NCBI RefSeq assembly: GCF_004341505.2
Contig: NZ_SLYP02000001.1
Span: forward strand, 2,876,501 to 2,940,500
From: Sphingomonas sp. JUb134
GTDB taxonomy: Bacteria > Pseudomonadota > Alphaproteobacteria > Sphingomonadales > Sphingomonadaceae
Direction of reading: 5' to 3'
Length of the DNA: 64,000 nt
Position numbers and translations under genes: made by a program
Part shown: positions 1-8,172 of the stretch, piece after piece
Layout: every line of letters begins with the position of its first letter
Position numbering within the stretch: position 1 is the stretch's first letter
Notes under the pieces: model-generated
Seen by the model: only the letters and a program-made list of their open reading frames with translations
Told to the model about the DNA's origin: nothing
Databases searched by the model: none

Positions 1-2
1 TT

Positions 3-113
3 GTGGTGCTGGTCGGAACCGGCTGCGCGATCTATGGACTGGCCTGCTTCGTCACCGGCGCGTTCCGGGTGGCGGACGTGAAGGCGCTGATTCGGCGCCG
101 CAGCACCAACTGA
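3..113 (+). CDS. murJ: MurJ lipid II flippase, C-terminal end (partial)
   Basis: The window opens inside a gene; only the last 36 codons and a TGA stop are present. The peptide has a hydrophobic stretch containing GCAIYGLACFVTGAF followed by a basic tail ending in RRRSTN, which fits the last membrane helix and cytoplasmic tail of a MurJ/MviN lipid II flippase. The assignment leans on position: in sphingomonads murJ commonly lies directly upstream of trpS, and trpS starts 40 bases downstream here. The visible peptide alone is too short to prove the family. Confidence 0.6.
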   Translation: MVLVGTGCAIYGLACFVTGAFRVADVKALIRRRSTN

Positions 114-152
114 TCGGCGGCCGCTGCACCGCCCAAGCGCAAGGACCACAAG

Positions 153-1157
153 ATGCGTGTCGTCTCCGGCATCCAGACCACCGGCAATCTGCACCTCGGC
201 AACTATCTGGGCGCCATCAAGCAGTGGGTCGCGATGCAGGATGCGATGCAACCGGGCGACGACTGCCTGTTCTTCCTGGCCGATCTCCATGCGCTGACCG
301 TCACGCAGGATCCCAAGGAACTCGCCGACAATACCATCGGCATGGCGGCCACGCTGCTCGCGGCCGGCATCGATCCTGACCGCTCGATCCTGTTCAACCA
401 GGCGCGCGTGCCTGCGCACAGCGAGCTGTGCTGGCTGCTGATGGGCACCGCCCGCATGGGCTGGCTCAACCGCATGACCCAGTGGAAGGACAAGGCCGGC
501 AAGAACCGCGAGGGCGCGAGCGCCGGCCTCTTCACCTACCCGGTGCTCCAGGCCGCGGACATCCTCGCCTACAAGGCGACGCACGTGCCAGTGGGCGAGG
601 ATCAGAAGCAGCATCTGGAGCTGGCGCGCGACATCGCGACCAAGTTCAACACCGACACCGGCGTCGAGCTCTTCCCGCTGCCCGATCCGCTGATCTCGGC
701 CGCCGCGCCGCGCATCATGAGCTTGCGCGACGGCACGGCCAAGATGTCCAAGTCCGATCCGTCGGACATGAGCCGCATCAACCTGATCGACGACGATGAC
801 ACCATCGCCGCCAAGTTCCGCAAGGCGCGCACCGATCCGGATCCCCTGCCCGACAGCTTCGACGGCCTCGAAGGCCGGGCCGAGGCGAAGAACCTCGTCA
901 CCATCTATGCGGCACTCGCGGACACGACGCCGCAGTCGGTGGTGGAGCAATACGCCGGCCAGGGATTCGGGACTTTCAAGCCCGCCCTGGCGGATCTGGC
1001 CGTCGCCGTGCTCGGCCCGATCCGGGATCGCCTGACCCGCCTGCTGGACGACCGCGACACGGTCTCGGCCGCCCTCGCCAAGGGCGCGGGCAAGGCAACG
1101 GCGCTTGCCGCTCCGACGCTGCGGTCGGCTCAGGAGGCCTTGGGCCTGCAGGTCTGA
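153..1157 (+). CDS. trpS: Tryptophanyl-tRNA synthetase
   Basis: Class I aminoacyl-tRNA synthetase that charges tRNA-Trp with tryptophan using ATP, in the cytoplasm. The 334-residue length is normal for bacterial TrpS. The HIGH-type motif is seen as GNLHLGN near residue 12 and the KMSKS loop is exact (KMSKS, about residue 197), so both ATP-handling motifs are intact. The SGIQTTG start and the QMKDKAGKN-type region (here QWKDKAGKN) are typical. The ATG at 153 is preceded by an AAGGA ribosome site at about 140. It follows murJ and may share its transcript. Confidence 0.98.
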   Translation: MRVVSGIQTTGNLHLGNYLGAIKQWVAMQDAMQPGDDCLFFLADLHALTVTQDPKELADNTIGMAATLLAAGIDPDRSILFNQARVPAHSELCWLLMGTARMGWLNRMTQWKDKAGKNREGASAGLFTYPVLQAADILAYKATHVPVGEDQKQHLELARDIATKFNTDTGVELFPLPDPLISAAAPRIMSLRDGTAKMSKSDPSDMSRINLIDDDDTIAAKFRKARTDPDPLPDSFDGLEGRAEAKNLVTIYAALADTTPQSVVEQYAGQGFGTFKPALADLAVAVLGPIRDRLTRLLDDRDTVSAALAKGAGKATALAAPTLRSAQEALGLQV

Positions 1158-1188
1158 GCCAACCCTGCCCCACGCCGGCCGGCGTCCC

Positions 1189-2250
1189 TCAGGGGATCAG
1201 CCGGTCGGCGCGCAGCCGCTCGAACAGATCGAAGAAGGCATCGTCGCTCGGCTGGTAGGCGGTGAAGCCGAGCCTGCGGCTCTTGCCCATGTCCGTGACG
1301 ACCTCGATCGGCCGACCGAGGTCCGCATCCGTGTGCCAGGGCGACGCGAGGCGGGCGAGGTCCGGCTCGACGAGTCCCTCTCGCGCGGCAATCGTGCGCC
1401 AGAGGTCTGCGTCGTCGACCATCTGCGCCTCCAGCGGCAGAACCGTTCCGTCGAACGGTGCGGGCCCGATCCCAAACCATTGCGCGATACGGCTCCACAT
1501 CCACTTCCAGCGGAAGACGTCGCCGTTCACGACGTTGAACGCCTCGTTGCGCGCCGCAGGCGTGGTCGCCGCCCACAGCAGGTGGCTGGCGAGCAGCCGG
1601 GCGTCGGTCATGTCGGTCAGCCCCTCCCACTGCGCTGCCGATCCGGGGAAGCGGAACGGCCGACCGGTTTCGCGGCACAGCGTCGCATAGACCGCCAACG
1701 TCGTTCCCATGTTCATGGCGTTGCCGACCGCTTTCCCGATCACGGTGTGCGGACGGTGGACGCTCCACGAGAAGCCGTCGCGCTCGGCGGCGGCGAACAC
1801 CGCGTCCTCCTGCGCATAATAGAAGTTGGGCACGTCGAGCCGCCCCTGCTCTTCCCGGAACGGCGTTTGCGGGAGCGCGCCCTTCCCATAGGCCTCGAAC
1901 GGCCCGAGATAGTGCTTGAGCCCCGTGACGAGCGCGACGTGCCGCGGCCCCTGCGCCGGCGGCAGGGCGTCGAGCAGGTTGCGCACCATGGCCCCGTTCA
2001 CCCGGATGTTCTCCGCCTCGCTGTCCTGACGCGCCCAGGTGGTGATGAACACGGCATCGGGATGCACGCCCGCGAGCGCGGCGGCGGTCGCGTCCCGGTC
2101 GTTCAGGTCGGCAGCGACTGCCGCCACGCCGGGCTGCGCCTGCGGCCGGCGCGCGAGGCCGTGCACGCTCCAGCCCTCCGCCAGCAGCAGATCCGCCGTC
2201 GCGCTGCCGACGATGCCGCTCGCGCCCACCACCAATGCCGTCTTCGTCAT
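1189..2250 (-). CDS. SDR-family NAD(P)-dependent reductase of the PRISE type
   Basis: A 353-residue extended short-chain dehydrogenase. The N-terminus has a Rossmann dinucleotide motif (GASGIVG). The classical YxxxK is absent; instead there is NFYYAQED, then WSVHRPHTVIG and a GRPFRFPGS segment, which together mark the progesterone 5-beta-reductase/iridoid synthase-like (PRISE) enone reductases. Family members reduce activated C=C bonds with NADPH; the substrate here cannot be told. The ATG at 2250 is chosen because the coenzyme motif starts just after it and GGAAGCAGGA lies upstream. It is divergent from the HxlR regulator, so that protein probably controls it (inference). Confidence 0.85.
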   Translation of the reverse strand: MTKTALVVGASGIVGSATADLLLAEGWSVHGLARRPQAQPGVAAVAADLNDRDATAAALAGVHPDAVFITTWARQDSEAENIRVNGAMVRNLLDALPPAQGPRHVALVTGLKHYLGPFEAYGKGALPQTPFREEQGRLDVPNFYYAQEDAVFAAAERDGFSWSVHRPHTVIGKAVGNAMNMGTTLAVYATLCRETGRPFRFPGSAAQWEGLTDMTDARLLASHLLWAATTPAARNEAFNVVNGDVFRWKWMWSRIAQWFGIGPAPFDGTVLPLEAQMVDDADLWRTIAAREGLVEPDLARLASPWHTDADLGRPIEVVTDMGKSRRLGFTAYQPSDDAFFDLFERLRADRLIP

Positions 2251-2349
2251 GATCCTGCTTCCTTGTCCGATTGGCACCTCAGCTAGGCAGCCAGGGCACA
2301 AGCTTCTAGACGGCACCATTCAGGGACATAGGCACCAGGAGGTACCCAC

Positions 2350-2727
2350 ATGCGGATCGGTTCGGCCGAGGAGGAATGGCGCGAGGATTGCGCGCCCCGT
2401 CGCACGCTGGAGCTGTTTGCCACCAAGTGGACGAGCATGGTGCTGCACACCCTGCATGTGCGCCACGCAGGAGTCGCGCGCACAGGCGTGCTGCTCCGCA
2501 GCCTGCCCGGCATTTCGAAGAAGATGCTGACCCAGACCCTACGCGAGATGGCGGAAAGCGGGCTGATCACCCGCCATGTCCACGGGACGATTCCGCCGGC
2601 GGTCGAATATGCGCTGACGCCGCTCGGACGTCGATTCGTCGAGCCGGTCGAGCTGCTTTACGCCTGGGGCCGCGACAACGCCGATGCGCTGGACCAGCTG
2701 CGACCGCGTCCGACGTCGCGGCGTTAG
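2350..2727 (+). CDS. HxlR-family winged-helix transcriptional regulator
   Basis: A 125-residue MarR/HxlR-like DNA-binding protein. The features seen are an N-terminal cysteine (Cys14, in EDCAPRRTLELFATKW), the recognition-helix region PGISKKMLTQTLREMAESGL and the wing/C-terminal segment YALTPLGRRF, the classic HxlR arrangement. HxlR proteins usually sense small electrophiles or redox change and act on a divergent neighbour. Here the divergent gene, 99 bases away, is a PRISE-type enone reductase, which fits an electrophile-detoxification pair (inference). AGGAGGT lies 6 bases before the ATG. Confidence 0.9.
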   Translation: MRIGSAEEEWREDCAPRRTLELFATKWTSMVLHTLHVRHAGVARTGVLLRSLPGISKKMLTQTLREMAESGLITRHVHGTIPPAVEYALTPLGRRFVEPVELLYAWGRDNADALDQLRPRPTSRR

Positions 2728-2762
2728 TTGCAAGGGGCAGCCCGTGCGGCCGCCCCGGCGCT

Positions 2763-4202
2763 TCAGGCGCCCTCGAGCTGCCGCATCAGCTGGCGGACGG
2801 CACCGTCGATCTCGCCGTCGAGGCCACGCAGCGACTCGATGCGCTTCACGGCATGGATGACGGTCGAATGGTCGCGGTTGCCGAACTTGCGGCCGATCTC
2901 AGGCAGCGAGCGCGTGGTGAGCCGCTTGGCGAGATACATGGCGATCTGGCGCGGGCGCGCGATCGCGACGGCGCGGCGGGCGGAGACCAGATCGAGCTGC
3001 TTCAGTTCGAAGTGGCTGGAGACCGCGCGCTGGATGTCGTCGATGGTGATGCGCTTCTTCGGCCCCTGGAGCATCTCGCCCAAGGTCTGGACCGCGAAGT
3101 CCATGGTGACCGGCTGGCCGATCAGCTGCGCATAGGCGACGACGCGGTTGAAGGCCCCCTCCAGCTCGCGCACGCTGCCGTGGATGCGGCTGGCGAGCAG
3201 GTCGAGGACGTCGGCCGGCACCGGCACCGCGGCATTCTCAGCCAGGCGGCGCGACAGGATCGCGTGGCGCAGTTCCAGCGCCGGCGGCTTGATGTCGGCG
3301 ACCAGACCGGCGCCGAGCCGCGACACCAGCCGGCTCTCGACGCCGTCGAGCAGGTGCGGGCTGCGATCGCACGCGATCACCAGCCGCTTGCCCGCGTCCA
3401 TGAACGCGTTGACGGTGTGGAAGCACTCCTCCTGGGTCGCGTCCTTGCCGGCCACGAACTGGAGGTCGTCGATCATCAGCAGGTCGACGGCGCGCAGCCG
3501 CGCCTTGAAGCTGTGGGTGTCGCGGGCGCGCACCGCGCTCACGAACTCGAACATGAAGCGCTCGGCCGGCATGTAGATCGCCGTCGCCTGCGGATTGGCC
3601 GCGAGGAACGCGTGGCCGATCGCGTGCATCAGGTGCGTCTTGCCCTGGCCGGTGCCGCTGTGGAGGTAGAGCGGGCTGAACCGCGGCACGCCGGGCTCCG
3701 CCAGCAGCTGGGCTGCGTTGCGGGCGACACGGTTCGAATCATGCGACACGAATCGGTCGAAGGTGAAACGCGGATCGAACTGCGAGCGCTCCGGCGCGCC
3801 GATCGGCTGCGCGGGCACGGGCTCGGCAGCCGGGACGGGCGCGGCCGAATCGGCGAGCAGCGTGGCGCCGGCCACCGGCGTCGCCGGCGCGATCGACTCG
3901 CCGGTCAGGACGCGCGCGGGCTCCAGCGTGCTGACGGTCTCGACCGAGACGGTGCGGATCTCGGGCAGGCAGGCGCGGAACTCGAACAACAGCCGATCCG
4001 CGTAGTGGCTCTTCACCCAGTTCGTCATGAATGCCGACGGCAGCCCCAGGCGCACCATGTCGGCGTCGCTGTCCGGGAGCAGCACCATCGGCTTCAGCCA
4101 GCGGTCAAACAGCCGCTGCCCTGCGGACAGGCGCAGGTTGTGGCGCACGCGCCCCCACGCGGCTTCCACGGCTGCTGCTGTTCCTTCCCCCGTTCCCGTC
4201 AC
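2763..4202 (-). CDS. dnaA: Chromosomal replication initiator DnaA
   Basis: AAA+ initiator that binds DnaA boxes and melts the origin. The 479-residue protein has an N-terminal domain I, a long Ala/Pro-rich linker (about residues 85-140), the AAA+ core with Walker A GTGQGKTH (183-190) and Walker B LLMIDDLQF (241-249), and a C-terminal helix-turn-helix with the DnaA signature around GNRDHSTVIHAVKRIE. The start is GTG at 4202, with GGGAGAGG on the minus strand before it. The gene follows rpsT on the same strand. Position 187 of the P-loop is Q where many DnaA proteins have L; the invariant GKT is intact. Confidence 0.98.
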   Translation of the reverse strand: MTGTGEGTAAAVEAAWGRVRHNLRLSAGQRLFDRWLKPMVLLPDSDADMVRLGLPSAFMTNWVKSHYADRLLFEFRACLPEIRTVSVETVSTLEPARVLTGESIAPATPVAGATLLADSAAPVPAAEPVPAQPIGAPERSQFDPRFTFDRFVSHDSNRVARNAAQLLAEPGVPRFSPLYLHSGTGQGKTHLMHAIGHAFLAANPQATAIYMPAERFMFEFVSAVRARDTHSFKARLRAVDLLMIDDLQFVAGKDATQEECFHTVNAFMDAGKRLVIACDRSPHLLDGVESRLVSRLGAGLVADIKPPALELRHAILSRRLAENAAVPVPADVLDLLASRIHGSVRELEGAFNRVVAYAQLIGQPVTMDFAVQTLGEMLQGPKKRITIDDIQRAVSSHFELKQLDLVSARRAVAIARPRQIAMYLAKRLTTRSLPEIGRKFGNRDHSTVIHAVKRIESLRGLDGEIDGAVRQLMRQLEGA

Positions 4203-4509
4203 GCGAACACACCTCTCCCCCGACCGAAAGCAGCGCTTTCAGCCTGTGATTCCAACTAGCGATAAGCTCCAACGGTAACCTGGCCGTGAAGACCGGAACC
4301 GCACGCGAAACTCCGCGATACCGTGCCCCGGAGCCGGGGCGTGGGGCTTGTTTAGGAAGGCGGCGGAAGGAAGATCAAGAGCCGGTCACGCCCAAAAAAA
4401 TAATATAGAGCATTGACACCCCGAACCCCTCGGAATTCCGCGGGTTTCCGTTTTTTGCCCGCAATAACAGGGACTTAGCCGATCCGGTTTGTTACGACCC
4501 CATTCGAAT

Positions 4510-4542
4510 CGTGACAAATCCGTGACTTGTCCGTGACTTGGA
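4510..4542. repeat. Three tandem 11-base CGTGAC repeats upstream of dnaA
   Basis: Three consecutive units start at 4510, 4521 and 4532: CGTGACAAATC, CGTGACTTGTC, CGTGACTTGGA. The exact 11-base period puts each CGTGAC core on the same face of the helix, as in arrays for cooperative protein binding. They sit about 310 bases upstream of the dnaA start codon. The binding factor is unknown. Confidence 0.6.
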
Positions 4543-4585
4543 CCGCCGTACTTGATTCGTCCCGCGGCGGTGGATTTCAGGCACG

Positions 4586-4624
4586 AAAAAGGGGCTCCGC
4601 CGGCACCCGGCGAAGCCCCTTTTT
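4586..4624 (-). terminator. Intrinsic terminator of rpsT (bidirectional shape)
   Basis: A G+C-rich stem (GGGGCTCCGCCGG pairing with CCGGCGAAGCCCC) is flanked by A-runs on the left and T-runs on the right, so it works in either direction. It lies 20 bases after the rpsT stop and separates rpsT from dnaA transcription. Confidence 0.9.
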
Positions 4625-4644
4625 CAACCTGGTCGTGCGTGCGC

Positions 4645-4908
4645 TCAGGCGAGCGACGACACCGCCTTGGTCAGGCGTGCGAACTTGCGCGACGCGGTGT
4701 TCTTGTGGAGCACGCCCTTGGCGACGCCCCGCGCCAGCTCCGGCTGCGCTGCGGTCAGAGCAGCCGAAGCCGCCTCACGATCGCCCGATGCCAGCGCCGA
4801 TTCGACCTTCTTGATGAAGGTACGGATGCGGCTGACCCGCGCGCCGTTGATTTCCGCGCGACGCTCGTTGCGCCGGATACGCTTCTTCGCCTGTGGCGTG
4901 TTCGCCAT
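4645..4908 (-). CDS. rpsT: 30S ribosomal protein S20
   Basis: An 87-residue, very basic, alanine-rich helical protein beginning [17 protein letters not shown] and containing the S20 core [11 protein letters not shown] and [17 protein letters not shown]. It binds 16S rRNA early in small-subunit assembly. It lies between mutM and dnaA on the same strand, an order common in alphaproteobacteria, and is followed by a strong terminator. Confidence 0.98.
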   Translation of the reverse strand: MANTPQAKKRIRRNERRAEINGARVSRIRTFIKKVESALASGDREAASAALTAAQPELARGVAKGVLHKNTASRKFARLTKAVSSLA

Positions 4909-5005
4909 GTGCCGTCCTGATCCTGTGCTGCATGAACGGGCGCAGAAACTCCACGGCCCGGGAAAGCGGCGCCCCTACCGCGCACCGTCGAAAAGGTCAA
5001 GCTTT

Positions 5006-5818
5006 TCAGCGCTGGCACTTGGGGCACCAGAAGGTGGAACGCCCGCCTTCGGTGCGGCGCTGCACCGTCCCTCCACAGGGACAGGCTGCACCCTCACGCC
5101 CATAGACCCGCCATTGCTTGGAGAAATAGCCCAATTCGCCATCGGGCCGCGCATAATCGCGCAAGGTGGAGCCGCCCGCCTCGATCGCGGCGAGCAGGAC
5201 GGCGCGGATCGCCTCCACCAGCCGGTCGAGCCGGGCGCGGGCGATCTGCCCGCCCGCCCGTGACGGAGCGATTCGCGCCAGGTTCAGCGCCTCGCACACA
5301 TAGATGTTGCCGAGCCCGGCGACGATCCGCTGGTCGAGCAGCATCGCCTTGATCGGTGCGGCCCGGCCGGCCAAGGCCTGCGCCAGATAGCCGCCGGTGA
5401 ACTCGGGGCCCAGCGGCTCCGGCCCCAGCGCGCGGAACGGCGCCCATTCCTCGACCGATTCGGTGCGCAGCAGATCGAGCGAGCCGAATCGCCGCGGATC
5501 GTTCAACGCGAGCGACCTTCCCGCCTCGGTCTCGATCAGCAGGTGGTCGTGCGGCAGCAGTTCCGAAGGATCGACGCGCCATCGCCCGGACATGCCGAGG
5601 TGGAAGACGAGCGTGTCCCCGCGGTCGGTGTCGATCAGGCCGTATTTGGCGCGGCGACCAAGTGCGACGACCTGCGCCCCGGTGAGCCGCTGGCCCAGGT
5701 CCTCGGGGATCGCGCGGCGCAGGTCGGCGCGGCGGGGCACGACACGCGCGATGCGCTGCCCCTCCAGCACCGGGCGCAGTCCACCCACGGTGGTTTCGAC
5801 TTCGGGAAGCTCGGGCAT
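5006..5818 (-). CDS. mutM: Formamidopyrimidine-DNA glycosylase (Fpg/MutM)
   Basis: Bifunctional base-excision enzyme that removes 8-oxoguanine and formamidopyrimidines and nicks the abasic site. It starts PELPEVET, where the proline after Met is the catalytic nucleophile and the following glutamate is also required. It has the H2TH region (IYVCEALNLARIAP) and a C-terminal zinc finger with four cysteines (CPCGG...CPKC). The length of 270 is typical. It is transcribed away from ubiE and may be co-transcribed with rpsT, which starts 97 bases downstream. Confidence 0.97.
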   Translation of the reverse strand: MPELPEVETTVGGLRPVLEGQRIARVVPRRADLRRAIPEDLGQRLTGAQVVALGRRAKYGLIDTDRGDTLVFHLGMSGRWRVDPSELLPHDHLLIETEAGRSLALNDPRRFGSLDLLRTESVEEWAPFRALGPEPLGPEFTGGYLAQALAGRAAPIKAMLLDQRIVAGLGNIYVCEALNLARIAPSRAGGQIARARLDRLVEAIRAVLLAAIEAGGSTLRDYARPDGELGYFSKQWRVYGREGAACPCGGTVQRRTEGGRSTFWCPKCQR

Positions 5819-5876
5819 GATGGGTGGGAGCTAGGCAGGGTTTGCCCGGGCCACAAGGCTTGGCTAAGGCGCTTGC

Positions 5877-6608
5877 ATGACCAACACCGTCTCGTTCGGC
5901 TATGAAGAAGTCGCCCCCGAGGAAAAGACCCGCCGTGTCGGGGACGTCTTCGCCAGCGTAGCCTCCCGCTACGACCTCATGAACGATGCCATGTCCGGAG
6001 GCATGCATCGGCTCTGGAAGGATCGCTTCGTGCGGCGGGTGAAGCCGCAGCCGGGCGAGCAGATCCTCGACATGGCCGGCGGGACCGGCGACATCGCCTT
6101 CCGTATGGCCGCCCGCGGCGCGTCGATCACGGTCGCCGACATCAATCCGGCGATGCTGGAGGTCGGCATGGGCCGCGCGCAGCAGCGCGGGATCGACGGC
6201 CTGGTGTGGACCGAAGCGAACGCAGAAGTGCTCCAGTTCCCCGATCGCTTCTTCGACGCCTACACCATCGCCTTCGGCATCCGGAACGTGACCGACATTC
6301 CCAAGGCGTTGCGCGAGGCGCATCGCGTCCTGCGCCGCGGCGGGCGCTTCTTCTGCCTAGAGTTCTCGACCACCCAGTGGCCGGGGTTCGCCGAGGTGTA
6401 CGACGCCTATTCGCACAAGCTCGTGCCCAAGCTCGGCAAGCTCCTCGCCGACGACGAGGACAGCTATCGCTACCTGATCGAGTCGATCCGCCGCTTCCCG
6501 GACATGCCGACGTTCGAGCGCATGATCGGCGACGCCGGTTTCGTGCGGACCAAGGTCGAGCCGCTGCTCGGCGGCCTGGTCGCGATCCACAGCGGGTGGA
6601 AGATCTGA
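5877..6608 (+). CDS. ubiE: UbiE C-methyltransferase of ubiquinone/menaquinone synthesis
   Basis: SAM-dependent methyltransferase that adds the C-methyl group to the benzoquinol ring. It has the UbiE N-terminal signature (VGDVFASVASRYDLMNDAMSGGMHRLWKD), the SAM-binding motif LDMAGGTGDIAFR, the second UbiE signature (YTIAFGIRNVTDIPKALREA), and the usual terminal GGLVAIHSGWKI. The length of 243 is typical. It is directly upstream of ubiB, a pairing conserved in many proteobacteria. Confidence 0.97.
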   Translation: MTNTVSFGYEEVAPEEKTRRVGDVFASVASRYDLMNDAMSGGMHRLWKDRFVRRVKPQPGEQILDMAGGTGDIAFRMAARGASITVADINPAMLEVGMGRAQQRGIDGLVWTEANAEVLQFPDRFFDAYTIAFGIRNVTDIPKALREAHRVLRRGGRFFCLEFSTTQWPGFAEVYDAYSHKLVPKLGKLLADDEDSYRYLIESIRRFPDMPTFERMIGDAGFVRTKVEPLLGGLVAIHSGWKI

Positions 6609-6639
6609 GCCCCCGTCCCCGCCGTATCGAGGATCGGGC

Positions 6640-8172
6640 ATGACCTCCAAGATCACCCACGGCTGGCGCCTTTGGAAATGGGGCCGCACGCTGGCGCGCC
6701 ACGGCGCGCTGCGCGGGCTTGAGCGAGACCCGAGCACCCCGCCAGGGCTCCGCCGCGTTGCACGCCTCCTTCAGATGGGCATGTTCGTGCCCAAGGAACC
6801 GCGCTACGCGCAGGCGTTGCAGGCGCTTGGTCCGGCCGCGATCAAGCTTGGCCAGACGCTCGCCACCCGTCCCGACCTGGTCGGCGAGGACCCGGCGCAC
6901 GATCTGCTCGCGCTGCAGGACGCGCTGCCGCCGCTCCCCTGGTCGGTGATCCGCCCGGCGATCGAGGCGGGTCTCGGCCGGCCGATCGAAAGCGTATTTG
7001 CCGAGATCGAGGAAGTGCCGGTCGGCGCGGCCTCGATCGCGCAGGTGCACCGCGCCGTCACGACCGATGGTCGCACGGTCGCCGTCAAGGTGCTGCGCCC
7101 TGGCGTCGAGCACGAGTTCAACCAGGCGATCGACACCTATGAATGGGCCGCCGCCCAGCTCGAAGCCTATGGCGGCGAGCTGAAGCGGCTGCGTCCGCGG
7201 CTCGTCATCGAGACGATGAAGCGCTGGACCGCGCGCGAGCTCGACCTGCGGCGCGAAGCGGCGTCGGCCTCCGAACTTGCCGAAGCGATGCAGGCGGAGC
7301 CGGACTTCACCGTCCCCGCGGTCGACTGGCAGCGCACCACCAGCCGGGTGCTGACGATCGAGTGGATCGACGGCATCAAGCTGTCGAACCGCGCCGCCCT
7401 GATCGAGGCCGGCCACGACCTTCCGGCGATGGCGCGCAAGCTGGTGCAGGCGTTCCTACGCCAGGCGATCGCGGAGGGTTTCTTCCACGCCGACATGCAC
7501 CAGGGGAACCTGTTCGCGCTGCCGGACGGGCGCATCTGCGCGATCGATTTCGGCATCATGGGCCGCATCGACCGCCGCGCGCGGGTGTGGCTGGCCGAGA
7601 TCCTCTACGGCCTGATCACCGGCAACTATCGCCGCGTCGCCGAAATCCACTTCGAAGCCGGCTATGTGCCCGCGCACCACAATGTCGCGGAGTTCGCGAC
7701 GGCGCTGCGCGCGGTCGGCGAGCCGATGCGCGGGTTGGCGGTCAAGGACATGTCGGTCGGCATGATGCTGGAGAGCCTCTTCAACATCACCCGTGATTTC
7801 GACATGCAGACCCAGCCGCACCTGCTGCTGCTGCAGAAGACGATGGTGATGGTGGAAGGCGTGGCGACCGCACTCGATCCAGACATCAACCTGTGGGAAA
7901 CGGCGGCGCCGTTCGTGCGCGGCTGGATCCGGGACGAACTGGGTCCGGAGGCGGCGGTCGCCGACCGCATCGTCACCGACCTGCGCACCTTTGCGCGGCT
8001 GCCGCAGCTGATCCGCAACCTGGAAGCGCGCTATCCGACACCTGGCGGTGCGCCCCCTGCCCCGCCGTTGCGCGAAATCGAGGTCATCCGCGTCGGCGGC
8101 GGGTGGCGATACATCGGCGTGGCCGTGGTGAGCGCCGCGCTGGCGGTAGCGGCGACGCTGCTGGCCAGCTGA
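6640..8172 (+). CDS. ubiB: UbiB, ABC1-family atypical kinase/ATPase of ubiquinone synthesis
   Basis: A 510-residue ABC1/ADCK protein that supports ubiquinone biosynthesis at the inner membrane. The family KxGQ motif is seen in AAIKLGQTLATRPDL and the A-rich loop in GAASIAQVHRA; the catalytic-like loop reads FHADMHQGNLF, followed by AIDFGIMGRID (metal-binding DFG-type). A C-terminal hydrophobic segment (YIGVAVVSAALAVAATLLAS) is the expected membrane anchor. A purine-rich site (GAGGATCGGG) precedes the ATG. The stop overlaps the next start by one base (TGATG), so the next gene is translationally coupled. Confidence 0.96.
   Translation: MTSKITHGWRLWKWGRTLARHGALRGLERDPSTPPGLRRVARLLQMGMFVPKEPRYAQALQALGPAAIKLGQTLATRPDLVGEDPAHDLLALQDALPPLPWSVIRPAIEAGLGRPIESVFAEIEEVPVGAASIAQVHRAVTTDGRTVAVKVLRPGVEHEFNQAIDTYEWAAAQLEAYGGELKRLRPRLVIETMKRWTARELDLRREAASASELAEAMQAEPDFTVPAVDWQRTTSRVLTIEWIDGIKLSNRAALIEAGHDLPAMARKLVQAFLRQAIAEGFFHADMHQGNLFALPDGRICAIDFGIMGRIDRRARVWLAEILYGLITGNYRRVAEIHFEAGYVPAHHNVAEFATALRAVGEPMRGLAVKDMSVGMMLESLFNITRDFDMQTQPHLLLLQKTMVMVEGVATALDPDINLWETAAPFVRGWIRDELGPEAAVADRIVTDLRTFARLPQLIRNLEARYPTPGGAPPAPPLREIEVIRVGGGWRYIGVAVVSAALAVAATLLAS

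Larger units (their letters stand above)
4203..4644. other. 442-base intergenic region between rpsT and dnaA
   Basis: It carries the rpsT terminator at its right end (4586-4624), three 11-base tandem repeats (4510-4542), and an AT-rich patch (about 4391-4413, with a run of seven A then TAATATAG). The dnaA promoter must lie here, reading leftwards. I found no canonical DnaA box (TTATNCACA) on either strand, so I do not call an origin. Confidence 0.6.

Noticed and set aside
2376..4259. Long plus-strand open frame opposite dnaA
   Set aside because: It is the antisense shadow of dnaA; high-GC codon use makes long empty frames. It is Arg/His/Asp-rich with no domain.
4203..4644. Possible chromosome origin beside dnaA
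   Set aside because: An AT-rich patch and tandem repeats are present, but no canonical TTATNCACA DnaA box is seen on either strand, and in many alphaproteobacteria the origin is not next to dnaA.
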